Positions 8,556 to 17,673 are shown, counted from the stretch's first letter. The stretch: 64,000 bases of DNA from Clostridiaceae bacterium (GCA_910575435.1 CAJTGI010000006.1:203188-267187); one strand, 5' to 3'. The notes: generated from the sequence alone by a model not told the origin. Translations and numbers: made by a program.

Positions 8556-9494
8556 TTGAAGATTGGAATAATCGGTGCCGGAAAGGTGGGCACCACGCTG
8601 GGAAAGCATTTGGCATGCAACGGCATGCCCGTTGCGGGCTATGTCAGCCGTAGCCGCGAGAGTGCTGTGACAGCGGCAGATTTTACAGAAACAACGGCAT
8701 ATCACACATTAGAAGAACTTGTATCGGCGAGCGATACCCTATTTCTCACCACTCCGGACGGGGAGATTGGTCGGGTTTGGGATTGCATCAGAGACACAAG
8801 AATAGAGTTGCAGGAAAAAATTATTTGCCATTTTAGTGGTTCTTTATCATCTCATGTATTTTCGGGAATCGAGCAGACTGGTGCATATGGCTGTTCCATT
8901 CATCCCATGTTCGCTTTTAACGACAAATTCACATCATATCAGGAGTTCCCCCAGGCGATGCTTACCCTGGAGGGGCATCAGAAGGCTGTGCATGCAGTGA
9001 CAAGTCTCTTCGGCGATTGTCTGGGACACAGGATTCTCACAATCCGGACGGAGGACAAGGTCAGGTATCATGCGGCGGCAACCATGGCCAGCAATTATAT
9101 GATTGGGCTGTTTCAGGTTAGTCTGCAGCTTTTGGAAGAGTGTGGCTTTTCTCAGGAGGAAGGCAATGGGCTCTTGCATTCCCTGGTGCGGACAAATGTG
9201 GAAAATATGTTGGAGAAGGGCGCGCAGGAGGCTCTGACCGGGCCCATTGAGAGAAATGATGCGGATACAGTGAGGAAGCATTTGCAGGCGTTGGATTCTA
9301 TTTCAGTCGCGGGTAAGGACGGAAGGAAAGATTGCGACGGAGAGGTCGGCGCATTGGCTTGGGATGGCGGATGTGTCAACGTAGACGGGATATACCGGGA
9401 ATTGGGACAGGTGCTGGTTTCCATTGCTGAAAAGAAGCATCCAGATCGGGATTACGCGCGATTAAGGCATCTATTGGCACGTCAGGATATATAA
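8556..9494 (+). CDS. Rossmann-fold DUF2520 protein, candidate ketopantoate reductase
   Basis: The protein (312 residues) starts with the TTG at 8556, preceded by GAGGTG; it opens MKIGIIGAGKVGTTLGKHL, a textbook NAD(P)-binding GxGxxG. The first half is a ProC-like Rossmann domain and the second a helical DUF2520 domain (MASNYMIGLFQVSLQLL onwards). It sits directly upstream of panB, panC, panD and coaBC, and no panE gene is seen. PanG of Francisella is an alternative ketopantoate reductase described as being of this broad type, so the missing reductase step is the natural assignment. This rests on context and fold, not on specific residues. Confidence 0.8.
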   Translation: MKIGIIGAGKVGTTLGKHLACNGMPVAGYVSRSRESAVTAADFTETTAYHTLEELVSASDTLFLTTPDGEIGRVWDCIRDTRIELQEKIICHFSGSLSSHVFSGIEQTGAYGCSIHPMFAFNDKFTSYQEFPQAMLTLEGHQKAVHAVTSLFGDCLGHRILTIRTEDKVRYHAAATMASNYMIGLFQVSLQLLEECGFSQEEGNGLLHSLVRTNVENMLEKGAQEALTGPIERNDADTVRKHLQALDSISVAGKDGRKDCDGEVGALAWDGGCVNVDGIYRELGQVLVSIAEKKHPDRDYARLRHLLARQDI

Positions 9495-9522
9495 ATTTAG
9501 AAATCTGACCGTAAATGATATC

Positions 9523-9711
9523 ATAACTATTTACGGTTGCTCATCTCTTCATGCGATAGCCTCTCTGCCTTCGGCATAGGTCACTGCTTATGCAGTTCTG
9601 TCTATTTTAATGATGGGATGAACAGCCTTTGCAGGCTAGAGAAAAGAAAACTGTCTTATTCAAGCAAGTTTGATGAGACAGCATTTCTCCTCTCTGACCG
9701 TAAATAGTAAC
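9523..9711 (+). repeat. MITE-like intergenic element, full copy 1
   Basis: About 189 bp lie between inverted ends AACTATTTACGG (about 9525-9536) and CCGTAAATAGTAAC (9699-9712 region). The interior shares a recognisable pattern with the element at 18567-18738: GCTCATC, then CTCTGCCTTCGGCATAGG, then ATGATGGGATGAACAGC. It carries no gene. It separates the DUF2520 gene from panB. Confidence 0.65.
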
Positions 9712-9742
9712 CATCTAGGCAGATATTCGGAAAGGACTGACT

Positions 9743-10570
9743 ATGAAAAAGACTGTGACGACATTTCAGAAGGCGAAGGAAGAGGGCCGGAAAATCACCA
9801 TGCTCACCGCATACGATTATTCCACGGCAAAACTGGTGGATGCGTCGGGAATTGATTCCATCCTGGTAGGGGATTCCTTAGGAAATGTGATTCTGGGATA
9901 CGAGGATACCATTTCTGTTACCATGGAGGATATGATCCACCATGGGGCGGCGGTGGCCAGGGGGGCGAAGAATGCCTTGGTGGTGATAGACATGCCCTTT
10001 ATGTCATACCAGACATCGGTTTATGATGCGGTGGTGAATGCGGGACGGCTGATGAAGGAAGGTCGGGCCGGAGCGGTGAAGCTGGAGGGGGGAAGAAGCG
10101 TCTGCCCCCAGATTAAGTCTATTACGGAGGCTGGAATCCCGGTGGTGGCCCATCTGGGACTGACGCCCCAATCCATCAATGCCTTTGGCGGCTTTAAGGT
10201 GCAGGGAAAGAGCGAGGCGGCGGCAAAGAAATTGATCGAGGATGCTTTGGCGGTACAGGAAGCGGGTGCTATGGCTTTGGTTCTGGAGTGCGTTCCGGCC
10301 AAATTGGCGGCACTTGTGACGGAAAAACTAACGATTCCTACCATTGGCATAGGTGCGGGAAACAAATGTGACGGGCAGGTGCTGGTGTATCAGGACTTGC
10401 TGGGCATGTTCACGGATTTTGTGCCCAAGTTCGTAAGGCAGTTTGCCAATGTGGGACAGGTGATGGCTGAGGCATTTGCTGCTTATGACCGGGCTGTGAA
10501 GGATGGCAGTTTTCCGGCAGAGGAGCATACCTATCAGATAGAGGACGAAGTGATAGAAAAATTATATTGA
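9743..10570 (+). CDS. panB: 3-methyl-2-oxobutanoate hydroxymethyltransferase
   Basis: PanB transfers a hydroxymethyl group from methylene-tetrahydrofolate to 2-oxoisovalerate, giving ketopantoate, the first committed step of pantothenate synthesis. The 275 residues start [21 protein letters not shown] and show the family motifs [19 protein letters not shown] (metal-binding Asp), [13 protein letters not shown] and GIGAG. Length is normal. The ribosome-binding site is AAAGG before the ATG at 9743. It is followed by a 290-bp gap before panC, which is unusual inside this cluster and contains repeats. Confidence 0.96.
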   Translation: MKKTVTTFQKAKEEGRKITMLTAYDYSTAKLVDASGIDSILVGDSLGNVILGYEDTISVTMEDMIHHGAAVARGAKNALVVIDMPFMSYQTSVYDAVVNAGRLMKEGRAGAVKLEGGRSVCPQIKSITEAGIPVVAHLGLTPQSINAFGGFKVQGKSEAAAKKLIEDALAVQEAGAMALVLECVPAKLAALVTEKLTIPTIGIGAGNKCDGQVLVYQDLLGMFTDFVPKFVRQFANVGQVMAEAFAAYDRAVKDGSFPAEEHTYQIEDEVIEKLY

Positions 10571-10860
10571 TGCCAGGGTCAAAAGTAGATAGCAATGTAG
10601 CAATCCGTGGCATCAGCCAGGGTTAAAAGACTTTTTGCCCCAACATTATTATAAGAAATTAATTTTCGCTGAACTAGTGTACTGTATCATTGATATATGG
10701 CAAAACTCCGCAGAATAATTTTTCATCGACAAGGCGTTTGAGGGAGGCGATGCGGTGGCATCGTTGACTGAAAACAACGCAGTTCGATGGAAAATTAGGC
10801 TAGGAGGTTTGGCTGAATGTCAACGATACAGTGCACTAGCAGCAATAGGAGAGGAATGCA
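10571..10860 (+). repeat. Intergenic repeat-containing gap between panB and panC
   Basis: The segment begins with GATGCCAGGGTCAAAAG, followed by CCGTGGCATC and then CCAGGGTTAAAAG plus a T run, so a GATGCCA/TGGCATC hairpin and a direct repeat are visible. The GATGCCAG...CCGTGGCAT pairing recurs at about 41901-41922. No gene is seen; a terminator or small repeat element is the likely content. Confidence 0.45.
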
Positions 10861-11703
10861 ATGAAAATCGTAGAGACAGTGAGAGAAGTGAGGGAGCAGG
10901 TGCGGGCATGGCATCAGGAAGGGCTTTCCGTAGGGCTGGTGCCTACCATGGGATATCTCCATGAGGGGCATAAGAGCCTGATTGACCGGGCGGTGGCAGA
11001 AAATGACCGGGTGGTGGTGAGCGTGTTCGTCAATCCCATGCAGTTCGGCCCGACGGAGGATCTGGAGAGTTATCCCAGAGATTTGGAGCGGGATGGGGCT
11101 CTGTGCCAGAAGGCGGGGGCATCTCTGATCTTCCATCCCCAGCCCGAGGAGATGTACCCAGAAGACTTTTCTTCCTATATAGATATGAATACGCTAACCG
11201 GAGGCTTGTGCGGGAAGAGCCGTCCCATTCATTTTAGGGGCGTTTGCACAGTGGTGGCAAAATTGTTTCACATCGCGGAGCCGGACAGGGCGTATTTTGG
11301 ACAGAAGGATGCCCAGCAGCTGGCGGTGATTCGCCATATGGTCAATGATCTGAGTTTTGGTATAGAGATTGTGGGTTGCCCCATCGTCAGAGAGGAAGAC
11401 GGTCTGGCAAAAAGTTCCAGAAACACTTATCTGAGCCAGGATGAACGGAAGGCGGCTCTTATTTTGTCCCATGCCTTGAAGAAGGGGAGAGAGTCTGTGG
11501 AGAATGGGGAGAAGAGTGCAAAGGCTTTGGTTGAACTGATTAGAAAAGAAATACAGGCAGAGCCTTTGGCAAGGATTGACTATGTGGAAGTGGTGGACTG
11601 GAATACCTTGGAGCCGGTGGAGGAAATACAGAAGCCAATTCTGGTGGCCATTGCGGCGTACATCGGAAAAACCAGACTTATTGATAACTTTATATATGAA
11701 TAA
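10861..11703 (+). CDS. panC: Pantothenate synthetase
   Basis: PanC condenses pantoate with beta-alanine, using ATP, to make pantothenate. The 280 residues carry VPTMGYLHEGHKSLI, with the HxGH nucleotide-binding motif, then VSVFVNPMQFGP, FGQKDAQQLAVIR and SSRNTYLS (the KMSKS-like loop). Length is standard. The start follows AGGAG. panD lies 115 bp downstream and supplies the beta-alanine for this reaction. Confidence 0.97.
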   Translation: MKIVETVREVREQVRAWHQEGLSVGLVPTMGYLHEGHKSLIDRAVAENDRVVVSVFVNPMQFGPTEDLESYPRDLERDGALCQKAGASLIFHPQPEEMYPEDFSSYIDMNTLTGGLCGKSRPIHFRGVCTVVAKLFHIAEPDRAYFGQKDAQQLAVIRHMVNDLSFGIEIVGCPIVREEDGLAKSSRNTYLSQDERKAALILSHALKKGRESVENGEKSAKALVELIRKEIQAEPLARIDYVEVVDWNTLEPVEEIQKPILVAIAAYIGKTRLIDNFIYE

Positions 11704-11818
11704 AAGATGGCAAGGCAAAAGGATATGAAAAGATTAATTCATAAAGAATAAACTTGCGAAACGTAATGGCAGTAATAGGGCGATGAATGACATGATTGCA
11801 GAGGAAGGGAGAAAGGCT

Positions 11819-12211
11819 ATGACAGTGACGATGTTGAAGGGAAAAATCCACCGTGCAGTGGTAAGACAGGCGGAACTGAATTATGTGGGGAGCATTACCG
11901 TTGACCCGGAACTGATGGAGGCTGCGGGGATTTTTGAATATGAGAAGGTACAGATTGTAGACGTGGAGAATGGCAGCCGTTTTGAGACGTATACCATCGC
12001 CGGGGAGCCGGGGAGCGGCATGATTTGCCTGAATGGAGCCGCCGCCAGAATGGTGCAGACCGGGGACCATATCATCATTATGTCCTACTGCGAGCTCTTG
12101 CCGGAGGAAGCAAAGGGCCATAAGCCCTACGTGGTATTTGTTGACGAGGACAATAAGATCAAGAAGGTGGCTCGCTATGAGAAGTATGGAGTGCTGTCTC
12201 AGGATGTATGA
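11819..12211 (+). CDS. panD: Aspartate 1-decarboxylase
   Basis: PanD makes beta-alanine from aspartate using a pyruvoyl cofactor formed by self-cleavage. Starting at the ATG at 11819, after GGAAGGGAGAAAGG, puts the cleavage pair Gly24-Ser25 (YVGSITVD) at exactly the family position, which argues against the longer reading from 11783. The 130-residue length is typical. The active-site Lys9 (LKGKIHR) and Tyr/Asn residues near GAAAR are present. coaBC follows after 24 bp. Confidence 0.96.
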   Translation: MTVTMLKGKIHRAVVRQAELNYVGSITVDPELMEAAGIFEYEKVQIVDVENGSRFETYTIAGEPGSGMICLNGAAARMVQTGDHIIIMSYCELLPEEAKGHKPYVVFVDEDNKIKKVARYEKYGVLSQDV

Positions 12212-12235
12212 TTTTGGGGAGGATTCGAGGTAGAT

Positions 12236-13432
12236 ATGTTAGAGGGAAAGACTGTGGTTTTGGGTGTGACGGGGAGTATTGCCGCATACAAGATAGCCAA
12301 TTTGGCCAGCATGCTGTCAAAATTACATGCGGAGATTCATGTGCTGATGACGGAGAATGCCACCAAGTTCATCAATCCCATCACTTTTGAGACATTGACA
12401 GGGCATAAGTGCCTGATTGACACCTTTGACCGAAATTTTCAGTACAGCGTGGAGCATGTGGCTTTGGCAAAGCGGGCGGACGTGGTGCTGGTGGCTCCGG
12501 CTTCTGCCAATGTGATCGGAAAGATTGCCGGAGGAATTGCGGACGATATGCTTACCACTACGGTGATGGCCTGCCCCTGCCAGAAAATCATGGCTCCGGC
12601 TATGAATACGAATATGTATGAAAATAGCATTGTCCAGGAGAATCTGGAGAAGTTAAAGCGTCACGGATATACAGTGATTTCGCCGGATACGGGACTTTTG
12701 GCATGCAGGGATGTGGGGGCAGGAAAACTTCCCTCCGAAGAGGCGTTGCTAAATTATATCTTGCGTGAGATAGCCTGGGAGAAGGATATGGCGGGGCAGA
12801 AGGTGCTGGTGACGGCGGGGCCTACGGTGGAGTCCATTGATCCTGTGCGCTTTATCTCCAATCATTCCACCGGAAAGATGGGATATGCCATTGCTAGGGC
12901 GGCTATGCTCCGAGGGGCGGATGTCACGCTGGTTACCGGGCCTGTGGGAATCCAGCCGCCCCCATTTGTGGATGTAGTGCCAGTAACCAGCGCCGGGGAA
13001 ATGTTTGAGGAGGTGACACGGGTATCCGAGTCCCAGGATGTGATTATCAAGGCGGCGGCAGTGGCAGACTTTACGCCTGCCCAGGTTTCTGCGGAAAAGA
13101 TCAAGAAGAAAGAGGGGCAGCAGCAGATTGATTTGGTGCGAACCCGAGATATTCTTGGCTTTTTGGGGGAACATAAGAGGCAGGGTCAATTTTTGTGCGG
13201 ATTTTCTATGGAGACGGAAAACTTGCTGGAAAATTCTCGGAAAAAATTGGTTAAGAAGAATCTGGATATGGTTGTTGCCAACAACCTTAAGGTGCCGGGG
13301 GCGGGATTTGGCGTGGATACCAATGTGGTGACGCTGATTACCCATGATGGCATCAGAGAATTGCCTCGGATGAGTAAGGATGAGGTGGCGATGGCGTTGC
13401 TGGACGAGATCGTGGCTTGTGGATCAATTTAG
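12236..13432 (+). CDS. coaBC: Bifunctional phosphopantothenoylcysteine decarboxylase / phosphopantothenate-cysteine ligase
   Basis: CoaBC carries out two consecutive steps of coenzyme A synthesis. The N-terminal flavoprotein half has GSIAAYKIANLAS, the catalytic His in SVEHVALAKRADV, PAMNTNMYEN and the substrate-recognition Cys in LLACRDVGAGKL. The C-terminal ligase half starts near residue 187 with VLVTAGPTVESIDPVRFISN and HSTGKMG. At 398 residues it is a full-length fusion. It closes the pantothenate cluster, so the operon covers precursor to 4'-phosphopantetheine; a kinase is not in the window. Confidence 0.96.
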   Translation: MLEGKTVVLGVTGSIAAYKIANLASMLSKLHAEIHVLMTENATKFINPITFETLTGHKCLIDTFDRNFQYSVEHVALAKRADVVLVAPASANVIGKIAGGIADDMLTTTVMACPCQKIMAPAMNTNMYENSIVQENLEKLKRHGYTVISPDTGLLACRDVGAGKLPSEEALLNYILREIAWEKDMAGQKVLVTAGPTVESIDPVRFISNHSTGKMGYAIARAAMLRGADVTLVTGPVGIQPPPFVDVVPVTSAGEMFEEVTRVSESQDVIIKAAAVADFTPAQVSAEKIKKKEGQQQIDLVRTRDILGFLGEHKRQGQFLCGFSMETENLLENSRKKLVKKNLDMVVANNLKVPGAGFGVDTNVVTLITHDGIRELPRMSKDEVAMALLDEIVACGSI

Positions 13433-13449
13433 GCCAATATAGGATGAGA

Positions 13450-13487
13450 AAGCCTGAGGAATTTATGATAATTCTTCGGGCTTTTTT
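13450..13487 (+). terminator. Intrinsic terminator after coaBC
   Basis: AAGCCTGAGGAATT pairs with AATTCTTCGGGCTT around a short loop, followed by a T run. Confidence 0.85.
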
Positions 13488-13644
13488 GCATGTAAAAGGT
13501 ATTTACGATATCTATGTTACAGGAGATGGCAGACGGGTTTTGCAGTGGCCGCAAGGATTCTGGGAGATGGGGAAATAGGAGGCATATTGGGACGGAAAAG
13601 AGAATAATTATGTATGTCTGAGGAGCATAGCCAATCGGACGCTC

Positions 13645-13688
13645 GTAAAGAGCAGTGAGGGTCCGGGGGGCGCGATGGCTCCCGGATG
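13645..13688. repeat. Inverted repeat upstream of chemoreceptor promoter
   Basis: TCCGGG and CCCGGA flank a GC-rich loop (GGGCGCGATGGCT), following GACGCTCGTAAAGAGC. It lies before the promoter, so it may be an operator or the remnant of another element. No known site recognised. Confidence 0.35.
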
Positions 13689-13707
13689 AATTTAGTATTG
13701 ATTTAAA

Positions 13708-13736
13708 TTGACAAAAGTGTTTATAAATGGTATATT
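13708..13736 (+). promoter_or_regulatory. Strong sigma-A promoter of the chemoreceptor gene
   Basis: Perfect -35 TTGACA (13708-13713), 17-bp spacer and -10 TATATT (13731-13736). The start codon lies about 260 nt downstream, leaving a long leader. Confidence 0.8.
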
Positions 13737-13742
13737 ATTTTA

Positions 13743-13910
13743 AGAGAAAGACTTGACGGTTATGGTTATAAAACTGTGCTTTTTATAGCGCAAGTTGTTC
13801 CTGCTAAAAATGCAAGCCCTTTTTAATTAAAAAGTGTGCTCTTTATCTGATATATTATATATGATAAAGGGCTTTTTTAGTAAGAAATGCAAGTTTTAAT
13901 AACCATGTAG
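13743..13910 (+). ncRNA. Structured 5' leader with terminator-like hairpin (candidate cis-regulatory RNA)
   Basis: The leader has an outer pairing ATGGTTATAAAACT (about 13763-13776) with AGTTTTAATAACCAT (about 13893-13907). Inside are a CTGTGCT/AGCGCAAG hairpin, a CTTTTTAATTAAAAAG palindrome and a strong CTTTATCTGATATAT/ATATATGATAAAG hairpin followed by GGGCTTTTTT, which looks like an intrinsic terminator or attenuator before the gene. The repeated AAGCCCTTTTT / AAAGGGCTTTTTT strings allow alternative pairing. I do not recognise a c-di-GMP-I aptamer or any other known riboswitch. Confidence 0.4.
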
Positions 13911-14000
13911 AATACATATCCAGTCAGGTTCAGAATTATGATTGGCGCTTTCGCAGCAGAATTTTGTTATTTCATTATCAATTTTGGGAGGTTGCTTATT

Positions 14001-15545
14001 ATGGACAAGAAAAAAACGGCTGTTGAAGTTTACTTATCTACGGTATTTAAATGGGGGCTAATTATATTAGTTTGTGCTTGCATGTGTGCCACAGTTATGT
14101 TTAATACGGAAAAACTGCTGGGATTATATACTACAGTACCGTGGGCTGCAACAATCGGTTTGGGCATCATGGATGTAACATTTGTTGTGATTGCAGCAAT
14201 TATAATAAGATCGTCCTTTGATCAGGATGGTTATCTAAAAGAAGGCAGATTAAAGATTGGTAAAGCCTTTTCAGCAGTGGTGCTAGTTATTCAATGGAAT
14301 TATTTATTATATATGCTTCCCACAAGAACATTTTGGGGATTTCTATTCTTTTTCCTCATTTTGGTGGCTTTCTTTTTAGATATCAAGATGTTGATGGGAT
14401 GCGGCTTTGCCTGTATGATTTCTCTGTTTATAGGCTGGTTTGTCAGAGGAACCGCTCTTCTTCCTGTAAAAGATGAATTATTCCTGACAGATGTCATCAT
14501 GTGTCTGGTTGCATTAACTTTATCTTTAATCGGATTGGCTATTTTTGTGTTCTTTGTTGCGCATTTTTTGGTAAATGCTAAGAAAGATGAATTGGAAAAG
14601 AACAATGAACATGTTACCAATGTACTCGTTGCCGTTCAGGAATTATCAGAAAAATTGCATGCGGCAGGTTTGACGCTTTCAAAGATTTCCGGCAATGAAA
14701 GCGCTTCTGCGCAAGAACTTGCAGCAACTAGCGAGCAATTAGTGGCTGGAAGCAATCTGCTAAGCGCTAAGACGGATGAAAGCATGGACAATCTTACCGA
14801 GTTGAATAAATGGGAGGACGTTGTTGCAGAAAATGTAGAAAAGGTAGAGGACACTTCCAAGAATCTTTTAGACCAATCAAAACAGAATGGGAAATTGTTG
14901 AATGATTTATCTCAAATTAACGGTGAGGTATCTCAATCCATGAGTGCTACGACAAGCATAACGGAAAAGTTATCAGAAGCTGTTCGGGAAATAGGAGTAA
15001 CTTTAAATCTTATTAGCGATATTTCATCATCTACTAATTTGCTGGCGTTAAATGCTTCCATTGAAGCCGCGCGAGCCGGGGAAGCAGGAAAGGGATTTGC
15101 CGTAGTTGCGTCGGAAGTTGGAAATCTCGCCAATAACACCCAGGAATCCTTAAAAGATGTTCAGGCGGTAATCGAGAGGGTTCAGAAAAATGTTGTTGAT
15201 ATTACTGCGCAGGTTGAAGAAAATTCTGCAAAGTTAGGAAAGCAAAATGAATATTTTGCGAATGTCTATAATGGAATGCAAGATATGACGGATTTGCTCA
15301 ATATGTCCGTGCTTGCCATAAAAGCCATGGGAGATGCGCAGAGAGAGCAGTCAGAGGTTATTAAGAACACGGTATTGATTAATCGGGATATAGCAGATAA
15401 TATTAGAAATGAAAATGAACAGTTTAGTGCGATAAGCGCGATGGCAGAAAGTAATGCGGGTGATACGGCAGAGGTTGCCACTCAGGCAAAAACCATAAAT
15501 GATATGGTCGATGAGATGACACTGCTTTTAAAGAAAGATGAATAA
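14001..15545 (+). CDS. Methyl-accepting chemotaxis protein with six-helix membrane sensor
   Basis: This is a chemoreceptor-like signalling protein. From the ATG at 14001, preceded by GGGAGG, it has 514 residues. The N-terminal 200 residues contain about six hydrophobic helices with short loops and no periplasmic sensor domain. A coiled coil follows with no clear HAMP domain, then the MCP signalling tip, with the conserved hairpin spanning [19 protein letters not shown] and [15 protein letters not shown]. An in-frame ATG at 13938 is less likely. Ligand sensing would have to occur within the membrane or via the leader RNA. The protein would couple to CheA/CheW, not seen in this window. Confidence 0.9.
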   Translation: MDKKKTAVEVYLSTVFKWGLIILVCACMCATVMFNTEKLLGLYTTVPWAATIGLGIMDVTFVVIAAIIIRSSFDQDGYLKEGRLKIGKAFSAVVLVIQWNYLLYMLPTRTFWGFLFFFLILVAFFLDIKMLMGCGFACMISLFIGWFVRGTALLPVKDELFLTDVIMCLVALTLSLIGLAIFVFFVAHFLVNAKKDELEKNNEHVTNVLVAVQELSEKLHAAGLTLSKISGNESASAQELAATSEQLVAGSNLLSAKTDESMDNLTELNKWEDVVAENVEKVEDTSKNLLDQSKQNGKLLNDLSQINGEVSQSMSATTSITEKLSEAVREIGVTLNLISDISSSTNLLALNASIEAARAGEAGKGFAVVASEVGNLANNTQESLKDVQAVIERVQKNVVDITAQVEENSAKLGKQNEYFANVYNGMQDMTDLLNMSVLAIKAMGDAQREQSEVIKNTVLINRDIADNIRNENEQFSAISAMAESNAGDTAEVATQAKTINDMVDEMTLLLKKDE

Positions 15546-15554
15546 AGATACCAA

Positions 15555-15583
15555 GGGGGGCGATGATTTCGCCCCCTGTCCTT
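15555..15583 (+). terminator. Probable terminator after chemoreceptor gene
   Basis: GGGGGCG/CGCCCCC hairpin around ATGATTT, followed by a weak T-rich tail. Confidence 0.6.
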
Positions 15584-15775
15584 TTATGGAAGAAAGAACT
15601 GATTGACCGTAGCCGGGCTTAGTGTTAAAATGATTTTTGTAGTGAATTGTTTGACAGTTATGGATGTTATGTCGAAATAACTGACAAATGGCGGGGGCTG
15701 CCTGGCGTATGCTGGCGTGTTGCGCGCTAGATGGCCGGAGGCGGCAGAACATAGCGAAAAGGAGGATTTTGTATC

Positions 15776-16993
15776 ATGGCAAGGTTTACATTACCAAGAG
15801 ATTTGTACCACGGCAAGGGTGCATTGGAGGCGTTGAAGGATTTCCAGGGAGAGAGAGCGATTATCTGCGTGGGCGGTGGCTCTATGAAAAGGAATGGCTT
15901 TTTGGACCGGGCGGTATCCTATCTGAAAGAGGCAGGGATGGAAGTGAAGATATTTGAGGGTATCGAGCCAGATCCGTCCGTTGATACCGTGATGAAGGGC
16001 GCGGAAGTTATGATAGAGTTCCAGCCCGATTGGATTATTGCCATGGGAGGTGGTTCTCCCATTGATGCGGCTAAGGCAATGTGGATCAAATATGAATACC
16101 CAGATACCACATTTGAAGATATGTGCAAGGTCTTTGGATTGCCCAAACTTCGCACGAAGGCTCATTTCTGCGCTATTTCTTCCACATCAGGCACCGCTAC
16201 GGAGGTGACGGCATTTTCCATTATTACAGATTATAATAAGGGAATCAAATATCCCATTGCAGATTTCGAGATTACGCCGGATGTGGCCATCGTTGATCCG
16301 GATCTGGCAGAGACGATGCCGCAGAAATTGGTGGCGCACACTGGCATGGATGCTATGACCCATTCCGTGGAGGCATATGTTTCCACAGCAAATTGTGACT
16401 ATACAGATCCCTTGGCTCTGCACTCTATTAAGATGATTCAGAGAGATTTGGTTGGCTCTTACAATGGGGATATGGAGAAGAGGGCCAGCATGCACAATGC
16501 CCAGTGTCTTGCGGGCATGGCATTTTCCAATGCATTGCTGGGAATCGTTCACTCTATGGCGCATAAGACGGGGGCGGCATTTGCGGATTACGGCGCGCAT
16601 ATTATCCACGGTGCTGCCAATGCCATGTATCTTCCCAAAGTCATTGCCTTTAATGCGAAGGACGAGACGGCTAAGAAGCGCTATGGCGAAATCGCTGATT
16701 TCATGAACTTGGGGGGGAGCAGTGACGATGAGAAGGTCAAACTTTTGATAGATTACCTTCGTGGCATGAATGATGATTTGAAGATTCCTCATTGCATTAA
16801 GAATTATGGCCCGGATAGCTATCCTACAGATCAGGGATTTGTTCCTGAGGAAGTATTTTTGGAGAGGCTTTCAGATATTGCTGCCAATGCGCTTCTGGAT
16901 GCATGCACGGGTTCCAATCCTCGCCAGCCATCCCAGGAGGAGATGGAAAAACTTTTGAAATGCTGCTATTATGATACAGAGGTGGATTTCTAA
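15776..16993 (+). CDS. Iron-containing alcohol dehydrogenase
   Basis: This is a group III Fe-dependent alcohol dehydrogenase of the AdhE C-terminal/BDH type, interconverting aldehydes and alcohols with NAD(P)H. The 405 residues begin MARFTLPRDLYHG. The nucleotide-binding loop GGGSPIDAAKAMW, the SSTSGTATEVT segment and metal ligands in the HTGMDAMTHSVEAY, HSMAHK and GAAH regions are all visible. A strong GGAGG lies before the ATG. It appears monocistronic; the ferredoxin gene begins 96 bp later. The physiological substrate cannot be read from sequence (ethanol, butanol or a diol are options). Confidence 0.92.
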   Translation: MARFTLPRDLYHGKGALEALKDFQGERAIICVGGGSMKRNGFLDRAVSYLKEAGMEVKIFEGIEPDPSVDTVMKGAEVMIEFQPDWIIAMGGGSPIDAAKAMWIKYEYPDTTFEDMCKVFGLPKLRTKAHFCAISSTSGTATEVTAFSIITDYNKGIKYPIADFEITPDVAIVDPDLAETMPQKLVAHTGMDAMTHSVEAYVSTANCDYTDPLALHSIKMIQRDLVGSYNGDMEKRASMHNAQCLAGMAFSNALLGIVHSMAHKTGAAFADYGAHIIHGAANAMYLPKVIAFNAKDETAKKRYGEIADFMNLGGSSDDEKVKLLIDYLRGMNDDLKIPHCIKNYGPDSYPTDQGFVPEEVFLERLSDIAANALLDACTGSNPRQPSQEEMEKLLKCCYYDTEVDF

Positions 16994-17089
16994 CATACAA
17001 TATTTTGGAATATCTCGTGTATTTCCTCTTGTAAAATATGAAAAAGTGTATTAGAATAAATAATATCAAAAAAAGGAGGAAATAATACT

Positions 17090-17260
17090 ATGGCATATGT
17101 AATTGGCGATGAGTGCGTAAGCTGTGGCGCTTGTGCTGGCGGATGCCCGGTGGGTGCAATCTCCGAGGGAGATTCTCATTTCGAGATTGATGCTGATACA
17201 TGTATCGATTGCGGCGCATGCGCTGGAACCTGCCCTTCAGGTGCAATCTCAGAGGGTTAA
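17090..17260 (+). CDS. 2[4Fe-4S] ferredoxin, clostridial type
   Basis: This 56-residue protein is a small electron carrier with two CxxCxxCxxxCP clusters: CVSCGACAGGCP and CIDCGACAGTCP. This is the pattern of classical clostridial ferredoxins that serve pyruvate:ferredoxin oxidoreductase and hydrogenase. The ATG at 17090 follows AAAAGGAGGAAA, a very strong ribosome-binding site, as expected for an abundant protein. The two halves are near-duplicates of each other, typical of the family. It is followed by a DUF1858 gene. Confidence 0.97.
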   Translation: MAYVIGDECVSCGACAGGCPVGAISEGDSHFEIDADTCIDCGACAGTCPSGAISEG

Positions 17261-17349
17261 TATTCATCATGAAAGATAAGGCTGCTGAATCGAGGGCGAA
17301 TTATCGCCTCGTAGTAGGTAGCTTTTCTTACTGTTTAGGAGGCTTCAAG

Positions 17350-17556
17350 ATGGATGCAAGAGTAAATAAAGAGATGGTAATTGCGGATATGCTTCAGATT
17401 GATCCGGGCATCGCCGCTATTCTCATGGCATCAGGCATGCACTGCGTAGGCTGCCCATCGGCCCAGGGAGAAAGCCTGGAAGAAGCGGCGATGGTGCATG
17501 GGCTGGATGCGGAAGAGCTGGTATCTAGCGTGAATCAGTATTTGGAAAAGAAATAA
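17350..17556 (+). CDS. DUF1858 domain protein
   Basis: This 68-residue protein matches the DUF1858 family (ScdA-N-like helical domain): an N-terminal IADMLQIDPGIAAILMASGMHCVGCP segment in which the GMHCVGC Cys pair is characteristic, followed by SLEEAAMVHGLD. Such proteins are annotated as disulfide oxidoreductase-like, with links to Fe-S or redox processes, but the function is not established. The start at 17350 follows TTAGGAGG; an upstream in-frame start at 17200 would run through the ferredoxin gene. It likely shares a transcript with ferredoxin. Confidence 0.88.
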   Translation: MDARVNKEMVIADMLQIDPGIAAILMASGMHCVGCPSAQGESLEEAAMVHGLDAEELVSSVNQYLEKK

Positions 17557-17568
17557 TACTGGAATGTT

Positions 17569-17617
17569 AAAAAGGGAATGCGTTAATATCCGAAGGATAT
17601 TTTGCATTCCCTTTTTT
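17569..17617. terminator. Bidirectional terminator between DUF1858 gene and mecA
   Basis: AAAAAGGGAATGC pairs with GCATTCCCTTTTTT around a CGAAGG-containing loop; the A and T runs on both sides would serve both converging genes. Confidence 0.85.
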
Positions 17618-17673
17618 GCTACATAGGAAAGTTCTCGGCATTTTCAGCGTGAAGAACGCCGGTTTTGCATTCG

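Noticed and set aside
9670..9855. Short frame overlapping the start of panB
   Set aside because: It lies in the MITE end and another frame of panB; no ribosome-binding site or family features.
13640..13910. c-di-GMP-I riboswitch before the chemoreceptor gene
   Set aside because: The conserved GCAAACC / GACGCAAAGCCUC aptamer strings are absent. The region is still reported as an unassigned structured leader.
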